Assembly: GCA_038203095.1 (NCBI GenBank)
Contig: JBBREH010000018.1
Location: 1-26,774, forward strand
Reading direction: 5' to 3'
Length of the DNA: 26,774 nt
From: PALSA-1336 sp038203095
GTDB lineage: Bacteria; Patescibacteriota; Doudnabacteria; UBA920
Shown here: piece after piece, positions 21,220-26,774 of the stretch
Layout of the letters: each line of letters opens with the position of its first letter
Position numbering within the stretch: the stretch's first letter is position 1
Translations under genes and position numbers: made by a program
Notes under the pieces: model-generated
What the model saw: the letters and a program-made list of their open reading frames with translations, nothing else
Databases searched by the model: none
What the model was told of the DNA's origin: nothing

Positions 21220-21936
21220 ATGGAAGCCATCATCAACTTTACCAACATTTCCAAAACCTATCCCGGCAACCCTTTGCCGAGTCTTGATCATTTAACTTTT
21301 GAAGTTCGAGAAGGCGAATTTTTTTGCATTGTCGGGCCAAGTGGTTGCGGTAAGTCCACAGTATTAAAAGTTGTCGCGGGGCTGGAAGTGACCACATCGG
21401 GCGAGGTAAAAAAACCAACCGAAGTCGCGATGGTCTTTCAAAGTGGCGCTCTGCTCCCTTGGCTGACGGTTTACGATAATGTTGCTTTGGGGCTTAAGGC
21501 TAAAAATTCGGGCAATAAAAAAATTTCCGAAGAATGTCATAAATACATAGAAATGACAGGTCTTTTAGAATTTGGGCAAAAATATCCGCGCGACCTTTCC
21601 GGTGGCCAGCGCCAGCGGGTGGGCTTGGCCCGCGCTTTGGCGGTCAACCCAAAAGTGTTACTGCTCGACGAGCCTTTTTCCGCTCTGGACACAGTAACTA
21701 CGGAAGAGCTTCATAAAGATTTACATAAAATTTGGAAAGCCACCAAAAAAACCATTGTTATGGTTTCACATTCCATTGAGGAGGCGGTAAGCTTGGCCGA
21801 CAAAATTATGTTGATGAAAGCCGGAAAAATAGAAAAAATATTCGAAATCAAACTCCCCTATCCTCGCCGTGAACAAGCTCACAGTTTTATAGAAGAAGTA
21901 CATAAAGTCAGAAGTCAATTTTTTGTTAATACTTAA
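21220..21936 (+). CDS. ABC transporter ATP-binding protein (NitT/TauT/SsuB type)
   Basis: 238 aa, normal length. Walker A GPSGCGKST (39-47), Q-loop VFQSGALLPWLTV (Q74; LLPWLTV is typical of the SsuB/TauB group), signature LSGGQRQR (126-133), Walker B VLLLDEPFSALD (146-157) and H-loop VSHSIEEAV (H184). It powers the permease encoded 130 bp upstream. That spacer holds only a 21-codon ATG frame (21121) that I do not consider real. No Shine-Dalgarno is evident. Confidence 0.93.
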   Translation: MEAIINFTNISKTYPGNPLPSLDHLTFEVREGEFFCIVGPSGCGKSTVLKVVAGLEVTTSGEVKKPTEVAMVFQSGALLPWLTVYDNVALGLKAKNSGNKKISEECHKYIEMTGLLEFGQKYPRDLSGGQRQRVGLARALAVNPKVLLLDEPFSALDTVTTEELHKDLHKIWKATKKTIVMVSHSIEEAVSLADKIMLMKAGKIEKIFEIKLPYPRREQAHSFIEEVHKVRSQFFVNT

Positions 21937-21967
21937 GCCATCAAAAAACTTGATGACAATAGCTAGA

Positions 21968-22058
21968 GAAAAATATTCTTCGATCTTAATGGAAAAGATA
22001 TTTTTCCTCCATGCCGCCAAATAATAGATTCTCCACAAGGTCGAATGCTGTTATTTGG
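21968..22058. repeat. inverted pair of TTCTCCAYAARGTCGAA stem-loops
   Basis: E3 (21968-22006, minus, degenerate) has arms GAAAAATAT/ATATTTTTC around TTCGATCTTAATGGAAAA. E4 (22017-22058, plus) has arms CCAAATAA/TTATTTGG around TTCTCCACAAGGTCGAA (22029-22045). The order and spacing (10 nt between elements) copy those of the pair at 2213-2300. They lie between convergent genes and could also serve as terminators. Confidence 0.7.
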
Positions 22059-22072
22059 ATTATCTGGAACCA

Positions 22073-23365
22073 TTAGTTTGGTATTACAACAATCGGGCGA
22101 CGCCTGACAAGATAGGTAATTACTGCCGCAATAATCAGCAAAATGGAAATCCAGTAACCCGGAATGTACAAAGTAGCTAATTCCCAAAAGCTCACAAAGT
22201 CCAAAGTAATGGAGCCTCGCACCGTGGCCACAGTACTAACCAAATTTTGGTCCTGTGTAGCCAGCTGGTTCAAATTGGCAGATTGGTTTTGAATCTGGGC
22301 GTTAATTGAATTAATATTTTCCGTGTATTTTGTATTCTCATTGGCAATTTGCGCCTGCAAATTCTTTTTTTGATTTTGCAGCTCCTGTTTGCGCAAATAA
22401 ATTTCATTTTCCCGCCAAATATTTTGTGGTACTTCCGCAGTCAAAATGGCCAGTTCTTTATTGGCTGCGTATAGTTGCGAATTAAGCGCGGTCAAGGCGC
22501 TGTTGTGATCGTTAATAATTTGTGTTTGGGTGACGTTCAATTGTCCCAGGGCATTTTGAACGTTTTGAGTCCGAGTTTCCACTTCCTGCTTTTGGGGCAA
22601 CAGGTTTTCAGCGCTAACATTTTCTTTAATAAAACGCTCTCCGAACAAACTCTTTAACTCCTGGCGAAACCCTTCAAAATGGTCTGCCGGGATAACAAAG
22701 ACAAGATTACCAAAACTTTCCGAATTATTTTGCGCGTCAATTCTGCCGCCAAAACCGCGCACCAGAGTTTGAATATGCTGAACTGATTCCTGAATATGCC
22801 GGGTTAAAACATTGGCGGAATAAGCCGTCTTTAAAAACTCCCGACTATCAGCAACCGGAATCTCCGGGCTGGGTTGTGGATAAATTAAGCTATCATTCTG
22901 ATTTTGTGCGTAGCCTACAGCAGGTGCCTGCCCATTTATGGATTTAAAATCCCCCAAGGCCTGATTTTGCGATAAATCGGATTGACGCTGAAAATTCTTT
23001 GCCGAATTAGGAGGAGTTAAAACTTGCGGCGAACTAATATCTTGTTTAAGCTTTTCTTCTGTCGGCATCTGCAAAGTCTGAACACTGGACAACCCACTAC
23101 CCACTTGGGTCTTAGAATTGGTCAAAACCGTGGCGCCAAACTGCCAGCTCTGATTGACGACAAAGAGGACAATGGCTAAGCTGGCAAATGCAAATGATAA
23201 CCAGGGCATATTAAAGCTCGCAGACGCCTTGTCTGGCTTTATTCCGATTTCAATAAACCGATTCATTACCACACTTTTTAATGCAAGGTTATTCTGAGGC
23301 ACCTGCTTTTGCGTTCTGCCCCAGTCAGTTAAGATGTTTTGGATTGTAGAATTATTATTGATCAT
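22073..23365 (-). CDS. DUF4349-like membrane protein, probable anti-sigma or sensor partner
   Basis: 430 aa from ATG 23365. A longer frame upstream runs through a repeat and into the sigma gene, so it is rejected. N-terminal cytoplasmic part (1-52), membrane helix about 53-72, a Gln/Asn/Pro-rich extracytoplasmic linker, then a DUF4349-like domain: VQHIQTLVRGFGGRI, GNLVFVIPADHFEGFRQEL, a long coiled coil (about 270-375) and VRGSITLDFVSF. A final membrane helix (about 395-418) ends in RRR. It follows an ECF sigma gene by 127 bp, and its N-terminus sits where an anti-sigma domain would be. Envelope-stress sensing is inferred. Confidence 0.7.
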   Translation of the reverse strand: MINNNSTIQNILTDWGRTQKQVPQNNLALKSVVMNRFIEIGIKPDKASASFNMPWLSFAFASLAIVLFVVNQSWQFGATVLTNSKTQVGSGLSSVQTLQMPTEEKLKQDISSPQVLTPPNSAKNFQRQSDLSQNQALGDFKSINGQAPAVGYAQNQNDSLIYPQPSPEIPVADSREFLKTAYSANVLTRHIQESVQHIQTLVRGFGGRIDAQNNSESFGNLVFVIPADHFEGFRQELKSLFGERFIKENVSAENLLPQKQEVETRTQNVQNALGQLNVTQTQIINDHNSALTALNSQLYAANKELAILTAEVPQNIWRENEIYLRKQELQNQKKNLQAQIANENTKYTENINSINAQIQNQSANLNQLATQDQNLVSTVATVRGSITLDFVSFWELATLYIPGYWISILLIIAAVITYLVRRRPIVVIPN

Positions 23366-23401
23366 AAATTTAAGAGTTAATAGGTTTGAATTATCAGGAA
23401 T

Positions 23402-23439
23402 AAATTTTAGTCTTCGACCTTGTGGAGAAGCTAAAATTT
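23402..23439 (-). repeat. TTCTCCAYAARGTCGAA stem-loop inside the sigma/DUF4349 operon
   Basis: E5: arms AAATTTTAG (23402-23410) and CTAAAATTT (23431-23439), inner TTCGACCTTGTGGAGAA (23413-23429). On the transcribed minus strand the loop reads TTCTCCACAAGGTCGAA, identical to E4 at 22029-22045. It may modulate expression of the downstream gene. Confidence 0.7.
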
Positions 23440-23492
23440 TATCTTCAATGTCACAACAGGCTCTCGACAAGCTTGAACCATACCACACATCT

Positions 23493-24017
23493 TCAATCTC
23501 GCTTAACGGCCGCTTTAGCCCGCGCCAAGGCGCGATGTAGGCGCACGCGCACAGCCACAAAATTAATATTTAACACTTTAGCAATATCGCTCGGTGACAA
23601 GTCCGCAATATAGCGGAGGCGAATAAGCTCTTGATCTTCTTTAGATAGTTTGGCAAGCATCTGCTCAACCAAAATTTTATTATCGGACAAATTCTGATTG
23701 GAGCCGGCAACGTCGTGCAAATCGGGAATCATTTCCGTTTCATTTTGGGCTTTGCGCCAATACTGCTTACATTCGTTGCGCGCAATGGCAAACAGCCAGG
23801 CGCTTATGCCAATCCCCCGAGGCTGGAAGCTCCCCAAAGCCGAAATTGCCTTAAGCCACGTTGTCTGCAACAAATCCTCGGCCAAAGTTTTGTCTTTAAG
23901 GGTATTTATTAAGTAACCAAACAGCTTAGGCGTTATGGCGTCCCACAACTCGCCCAAAGCCTGCCGGTCACCGGCTTTAGCCTTTTTGACTAACAATAGC
24001 TCTTGGTCTGAATTCAT
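23493..24017 (-). CDS. ECF-type RNA polymerase sigma factor
   Basis: 174 aa, normal for group 4. Region 2 (about 20-90): LWDAITPKLFGYLINTLKDK, AEDLLQTTWLKAI, ISAWLFAIARNECKQYWRK. Region 4 (about 120-170): LAKLSKEDQELIRLRYIADL, SPSDIAKVLNINFVAVRVRLHRALARAK. It directs polymerase to a small regulon, normally under an anti-sigma factor; the DUF4349-like protein downstream is the candidate. A possible ECF-type promoter is at 24064-24086. The TTACTGTTACT direct repeat nearer the start is a further possible control site. Confidence 0.92.
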   Translation of the reverse strand: MNSDQELLLVKKAKAGDRQALGELWDAITPKLFGYLINTLKDKTLAEDLLQTTWLKAISALGSFQPRGIGISAWLFAIARNECKQYWRKAQNETEMIPDLHDVAGSNQNLSDNKILVEQMLAKLSKEDQELIRLRYIADLSPSDIAKVLNINFVAVRVRLHRALARAKAAVKRD

Positions 24018-24063
24018 ATATAAGATAGGTTCTAGTAACAGTAACTATTACATAAAGATAATA

Positions 24064-24086
24064 CATCAGCCACCCAAAATGTTACA
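24064..24086 (-). promoter_or_regulatory. possible autoregulated ECF promoter
   Basis: Minus strand TGTAAC (24086-24081), 16 nt, GTATTA (24064-24059), about 45 nt before the sigma gene. TGTAAC-type -35 boxes are common for ECF factors that drive their own gene. It overlaps the end of the neighbouring terminator. There is no second instance in the window to compare. Confidence 0.35.
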
Positions 24087-24092
24087 GCTTAC

Positions 24093-24117
24093 AAAAAAGC
24101 CCCTGTTAAGAGGCTTT
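24093..24117 (-). terminator. terminator of the toxin-antitoxin operon
   Basis: On the minus strand AAAGCC (24117-24112) pairs with GGCTTT (24101-24096) around a 10-nt loop and runs into TTTTTT. It lies 16 nt after the antitoxin stop. Confidence 0.8.
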
Positions 24118-24132
24118 GAAGGTTTTTTAAAA

Positions 24133-24429
24133 TTATACAAACTCAATGCGCAAATCTCGGTTGAAAACTTTAGCAATTTTATCTAAATAGCTGGTTGTAA
24201 AATTTTGGTTACCTGCTTCAATTCTGGCTACATTACTTTGTGTGGTGCCAATTTTTTTTGCCAGCTCTTTTTGAGAAATTCCGGCTTTTTTACGCATTTG
24301 TAAAATTTGGTAAGCAATTTCTAATTGCCTGCCGTATTCATCGTAGAGCTTTTTATTCTGTGGATCTTCAAGAAATTTATCTCTATACACTTCGTAATTG
24401 GTTGGTTTTCTCAAAGTTTTTTTATTCAT
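24133..24429 (-). CDS. XRE-family antitoxin (HigA-like)
   Basis: 98 aa. The N-terminal half (1-35) is charged and probably holds the toxin-neutralising segment. The HTH is at about 38-92: LQMRKKAGISQKELAKKIGT, TQSNVARIEAGNQNFTTSYL, DKIAKVFNRDLRIEF. Its start overlaps the end of the toxin gene by 8 bp, the toxin-first order of HigBA and related systems. It should bind the toxin and repress the operon. The family assignment is firm; the exact type within HigA/RelB-like systems is not. Confidence 0.85.
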   Translation of the reverse strand: MNKKTLRKPTNYEVYRDKFLEDPQNKKLYDEYGRQLEIAYQILQMRKKAGISQKELAKKIGTTQSNVARIEAGNQNFTTSYLDKIAKVFNRDLRIEFV

Positions 24430-24799
24430 ACAAATGCGAATTATTTATAATTTTATAGTAATTATTTAAAGCTTTGGTAATTTCAGATTCCGGGGTCTGA
24501 GCCGTCCGTTTGAGAAAAGCATGGAGTAAAATAATTTTCTTGCCTACAAAAGTAAAAAAGAAAATTCTATGCCTGTTTTTGGCAAAGTCTACGCGCAATT
24601 CCCTTATTTTATCGTGTATGTGCCTAGCATAAGGTTCGTCCAAGACTCCTTTATTTTGTTGTAAATAATCAATATATTTGAAAATTTTTAATCGATCCTT
24701 TTCATTTAAAACATCTAAATACTCCTGCACCGGGTTTCTTTTAGTATAGGGGTCTTCAAAAAATATGATTCTATACTCATAGTTATTATTGTATATCAT
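24422..24799 (-). CDS. HigB/RelE-superfamily toxin (phage Gp49-like)
   Basis: 125 aa from ATG 24799. A start at 24817 would lie in promoter-like TTGACA/TATA sequence. Features of the Gp49/HigB group: YRIIFFEDPYTKRNPVQEYL, ARHIHDKIRELRVDFAKNRH, RIFFFTFVGKKIILLHAFLKRTAQTPESEI. The LRVDF..NRHRIFFF..GKKIILLHAFLKRT core is typical of ribosome-associated mRNA interferases of this family. It overlaps the antitoxin by 8 bp. TTGACA (about 24819-24814) and TACAAT upstream are a possible promoter, although TACAAT overlaps the start region. Confidence 0.85.
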   Translation of the reverse strand: MIYNNNYEYRIIFFEDPYTKRNPVQEYLDVLNEKDRLKIFKYIDYLQQNKGVLDEPYARHIHDKIRELRVDFAKNRHRIFFFTFVGKKIILLHAFLKRTAQTPESEITKALNNYYKIINNSHLYE

Positions 24800-24882
24800 A
24801 TAAGATATGTTTGTCAAGCCTAATAAACTATAACCAAATATATTTATATAGTATACAATCGTCCACTATATGTTAACCCGAC

Positions 24883-25003
24883 GTAACTATTCACCTTTTT
24901 CCAATAGCATCGACGTGGTGTAGCGTGCCGATTCATCGGCGTCCTAGGATCGCCCATAAATGGGCACGCTACAGGAAACCATCTGAAAAAGATGAATAGT
25001 TAC
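24883..25003. mobile_element. 121-bp MITE-like insertion with TIRs and 8-bp target duplication
   Basis: TIRs GTAACTATTCACCTTTTT (24883-24900) and AAAAAGATGAATAGTTAC (24986-25003) match at 17 of 18. Both ends are flanked by the direct repeat AACCCGAC (24875-24882, 25004-25011), a target-site duplication. The 55-bp TGTAGCG element (24919-24973) sits inside. There is no transposase. Removing the insert and one duplication restores a GIY-YIG stop codon. Confidence 0.8.
24919..24973. repeat. 55-bp TGTAGCG palindromic element, copy 2
   Basis: TGTAGCG/CGCTACA ends (24919-24925, 24967-24973) enclose GCCGATTCATCGGC and GCCCATAAATGGGC hairpins. Same length and architecture as 16422-16476 with unrelated inner sequences. 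It overlaps the present end of the GIY-YIG gene by 5 bp. Confidence 0.65.
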
Positions 25004-25268
25004 AACCCGACTTATCCCCAAACTTTTTTGCCTTTAAAATCAAATCAATCTTTTTTTGCCTGGGCCATTTTTTTACTTCGGCTTCACGACTTAAAGTTTT
25101 TCCCCACGACCTAAACTTTTCACTATAAACAATTTTCCCGCCTCCCCGGCTTCTCACATAAGTCGACCCCTTGCCGGAGTTGTGAACTTTTTCACGATTA
25201 GCTAAATTTTTACAACTACCGCAGTAAAGGCTGTCGTCTTTACATTTAAAAATATAAAAATAAAACAT
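24969..25268 (-). CDS. GIY-YIG nuclease-domain protein with insertion-derived tail
   Basis: 99 aa. Single GIY-YIG domain of the YhbQ/UvrC-like small type: MFYFYIFKC, LYCGSCKNLANREKVHNSGKG, GGGKIVYSE and SREAEVKKWPRQKKIDLI, where the Glu in REAEVKK is the usual metal ligand. Small members of this group nick DNA or are of unknown role. The last 11 residues (CNYSSFSDGFL) are encoded by the MITE at 24883-25003; the pre-insertion frame would have ended at Gly88 (AAG TCG GGT TAA). The gene begins 2 bp after the VOC protein stop, so they form one unit. A paralogue lies at 26360-26605. Confidence 0.85.
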   Translation of the reverse strand: MFYFYIFKCKDDSLYCGSCKNLANREKVHNSGKGSTYVRSRGGGKIVYSEKFRSWGKTLSREAEVKKWPRQKKIDLILKAKKFGDKSGCNYSSFSDGFL

Positions 25269-25270
25269 TT

Positions 25271-26149
25271 TTAGCTATTATATGCGTCCTCTAAAGCTTT
25301 TATATCAAACTTTTTCATTTTTAAAAAAGCTTGAGTGACCTTGGCAGTTTTTTCTTTATTGCCGCTGGTCATCATTTTATTCATTACACTTGGAATAATT
25401 TGCCAAGAGACTCCATATTCATCTTTGAGCCAGCCGCATTGCTCGGATTCGGGCACAGCAGAAAGTTTTTTCCAGTAGTAATCTATTTCTTCCTGGGTAT
25501 CGCAGTTTACCACAAATGACATCGCCTCATTAAATATAAAATTATGCTGCGCCGAGCTGTCCATAGCCATAAAATTCTGTCCATTCAATGTAAAACGAGC
25601 GTGCTTAATAAAACCTTCTTTGTCGCCATCATCTTTAGTGTAAGGCACGAGCATTTCTGTTTTTGAGTTAGGGAAAATACTTGTATAATTTGCAATTGCT
25701 TCTTTTGCTTTGCCTGCCATATTTTCGGTAAACATAATCATGGGTGTAATTTTCTGTTGCATTTTATGGTGCTCGCTCATAGATAACTGCCAAGACAAAC
25801 CGTACCTGTCCTGTAGCCAGCCGTATTTTTCTGCCCAAGGATAGGTATTAAAAGGCATAAGCACCTTGCCGCCTTCTAAAAGCCTAGTCCAAACACCTTC
25901 AATTTCTTCGGCGCTATCAAACACCGTAAAAAAGGATATTGACGGGTTAAGCTTAAAATACGGCCCGGCGCTAATAGCCATAAATTCTTGTCCCGCAAGC
26001 TCAAAATTCACAATGTCGCAATCCCCGGAAGGCGTGTTGGTAATGGTAGTAATATTTTTTACTTTGGAATTATCAAAAAGTGTTGTGTAAAAGGTGGTAG
26101 CTTCTTTGGCTTCTGTATTAAACCAAAGATGTGAAATAATTTTTTGCAT
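25271..26149 (-). CDS. two-domain VOC/PhnB-like protein
   Basis: 292 aa, two tandem glyoxalase-fold (VOC) domains of the PhnB group. Domain 1 about 1-127 (HLWFNTEAKEATTFYTTLFD, NFELAGQEFMAISAGP, DRYGLSWQL), domain 2 about 135-265 (MIMFTENMAGKAKEAIANYT, FTLNGQNFMAMDSS, DEYGVSWQI). The repeated ...GQxFMA... and D.YG.SWQ motifs show an internal duplication. Members are mostly of unknown substrate; some are annotated as 3-demethylubiquinone methyltransferases without evidence. It probably acts in the cytoplasm. A 16-bp palindrome (26157-26172) lies just upstream. It is followed by the GIY-YIG gene. Confidence 0.88.
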   Translation of the reverse strand: MQKIISHLWFNTEAKEATTFYTTLFDNSKVKNITTITNTPSGDCDIVNFELAGQEFMAISAGPYFKLNPSISFFTVFDSAEEIEGVWTRLLEGGKVLMPFNTYPWAEKYGWLQDRYGLSWQLSMSEHHKMQQKITPMIMFTENMAGKAKEAIANYTSIFPNSKTEMLVPYTKDDGDKEGFIKHARFTLNGQNFMAMDSSAQHNFIFNEAMSFVVNCDTQEEIDYYWKKLSAVPESEQCGWLKDEYGVSWQIIPSVMNKMMTSGNKEKTAKVTQAFLKMKKFDIKALEDAYNS

Positions 26150-26156
26150 TGGTTAT

Positions 26157-26172
26157 AGTTCTTAATAGAACT
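26157..26172 (-). promoter_or_regulatory. palindrome upstream of the VOC gene
   Basis: AGTTCT-TAAT-AGAACT, 7 bp before the start codon region (ATG 26149). TATAAC overlaps it on the minus strand. A repressor site is possible. The rest of the gap 26173-26359 shows only a small ACCATT/AATGGT hairpin and AT-rich sequence. Confidence 0.4.
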
Positions 26173-26359
26173 TCAAATATGCCCGCAAGTCTCATAAATA
26201 AACTAGGCACCATTGGAAATGGTAGTAGTTTGGGGTTTAAATGAAGAACCTAGGTGTCGAATATATTAAAAAACTTATCTAACCCCGCTATGATTAGAGG
26301 TTAAGACTAAAGAATATTACTAAAATTAAAGATGCTAGTTTTTTTATTTTGAGAAAGTT

Positions 26360-26605
26360 TTATTTTGAGATGTTTATCAAATTTTCTTTTTTAATTCTTG
26401 ACCATTTTTTTACTTGAATTTCCCGTCTCCTAGCTTCTAGTAAGGTTGGGTAAGCTTCAGTGTAAACTATTTTGCCACCACCGTGTTGTTTTGTCCATTG
26501 AGCCCCTTTTCCTGAATTATGTCGAAATTCTCTTTGAGTAGGTTGACTGGTGCAACCAACATATAGAGTAAAGTCATTGCAACGAAAGAGATAAAAATAG
26601 AACAT
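26360..26605 (-). CDS. GIY-YIG nuclease-domain protein (paralogue)
   Basis: 81 aa from ATG 26605. An upstream extension to 26728 translates a repeat and is rejected. MFYFYLFRC, LYVGCTSQPTQREFRHNSGKG, GGGKIVYTE and RREIQVKKWSRIKKENLI match the GIY-YIG domain and are closely parallel to the gene at 24969-25268. This copy has the short natural end (INISK), supporting the view that the other one's tail is foreign. No Shine-Dalgarno is present. Confidence 0.85.
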   Translation of the reverse strand: MFYFYLFRCNDFTLYVGCTSQPTQREFRHNSGKGAQWTKQHGGGKIVYTEAYPTLLEARRREIQVKKWSRIKKENLINISK

Positions 26606-26650
26606 ATATTTTTGGTTTTTGCCCCTCGACTCGGATGCACTCACTCGGGA

Positions 26651-26697
26651 CACTCGACTTCTTTGTATTGGCCAAAGGCCACGAGCGAAGTCGGGTG
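26651..26697. repeat. nested palindromic repeat upstream of GIY-YIG
   Basis: Outer arms CACTCGACTTC (26651-26661) and GAAGTCGGGTG (26687-26697) match at 10 of 11. Inside is TGGCC-AAA-GGCCA (26669-26681). Upstream CTCG-rich sequence (26626-26650) appears to belong to the same dispersed repeat. Confidence 0.5.
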
Positions 26698-26749
26698 GTG
26701 GTGTTTGTTTGAAAAAGTCAGAACCCATTTCGAGCAGAACCCCTAGCTT

Positions 26750-26766
26750 CGCACGCTCCGCGTGCG
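26750..26766. repeat. 7-bp GC-rich hairpin at the window end
   Basis: CGCACGC (26750-26756), loop TCC, GCGTGCG (26760-26766). No T run follows. Nothing else is recognisable in 26698-26774. Confidence 0.45.
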
Positions 26767-26774
26767 TGGTGGCT

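Noticed and set aside
23366..23560. N-terminal extension of the DUF4349-like protein
   Set aside because: It overlaps the sigma factor gene and includes stem-loop E5. The first Met after the repeat (23365) gives a sensible protein.
26606..26728. N-terminal extension of the second GIY-YIG gene
   Set aside because: The added 41 codons translate a palindromic dispersed repeat, and the domain itself starts at the internal Met as in its paralogue.
1..26774. CRISPR array or cas genes
   Set aside because: No set of regularly spaced direct repeats and no Cas-like protein was seen.

Overview
The window looks like a chromosome segment from a Candidate Phyla Radiation (Patescibacteria) bacterium. The evidence is the set of families: six clustered GNEE-motif T4SS pilin-like membrane proteins, DUF4446, a bactofilin, an XRE-MurA fusion, a cysteine-less DksA-like protein, a four-helix-bundle gene flanked by ATTGG-rich repeats, and many genes without Shine-Dalgarno sites whose ATG lies 6-9 nt after a -10 box. 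TGA is an ordinary stop here. The lineage is inferred from gene content, not from a marker phylogeny.

Layout. 1-86 is tRNA-Leu. 226-4779 (minus) is an array of six paralogous pilin-like genes driven from an extended -10 promoter next to a decayed, repeat-bounded four-helix-bundle gene (4805-5260). 5269-8347 (minus) holds a lipoprotein solute-binding protein, galU and an ACT-domain regulator whose promoter contains a 26-bp palindrome; a 40-aa ORF with a strong RBS diverges from it. 8625-10886 (minus) is a DksA-like / lspA / comM operon. 10946-11430 is a highly structured, intergenic, putative ncRNA of unknown class with its own sigma70 promoter and terminator. 11588-15872 (minus) is a DUF4446 / bactofilin / lipid-kinase-like / exonuclease-pseudohelicase operon. 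16056-18147 (plus) has a small membrane protein and XRE-MurA. 18263-18742 (minus) is an isoprenylcysteine-methyltransferase-like protein. 18831-21936 (plus) has a putative zinc metallopeptidase and a NitT/TauT-like ABC permease and ATPase. 22073-24017 (minus) is an ECF sigma factor with a DUF4349-like membrane protein. 24133-24799 is a HigBA-like toxin-antitoxin pair. 24969-26605 holds two GIY-YIG paralogues around a two-domain VOC protein.

The most unusual content is intergenic. (i) The structured RNA at 10946-11430. (ii) Five stem-loops whose 17-nt loop (TTCTCCAYAARGTCGAA) is conserved while the arms differ but still pair. (iii) A 121-bp MITE-like insertion with 18-bp TIRs and an 8-bp target duplication that has rewritten the C-terminus of a GIY-YIG gene, and which carries a 55-bp TGTAGCG palindromic element found again at 16422. 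(iv) Two genes whose start-codon motif ATG-YCT-AAY-GGGGT has an inverted copy exactly 70-71 nt upstream.

Functionally the region mixes envelope genes (pilins, lipoprotein and LspA, GalU, MurA, bactofilin, lipid-kinase-like protein, ABC transporter, ECF/DUF4349) with DNA-handling genes (ComM, DEDDh exonuclease, GIY-YIG) and accessory defence or mobile modules.
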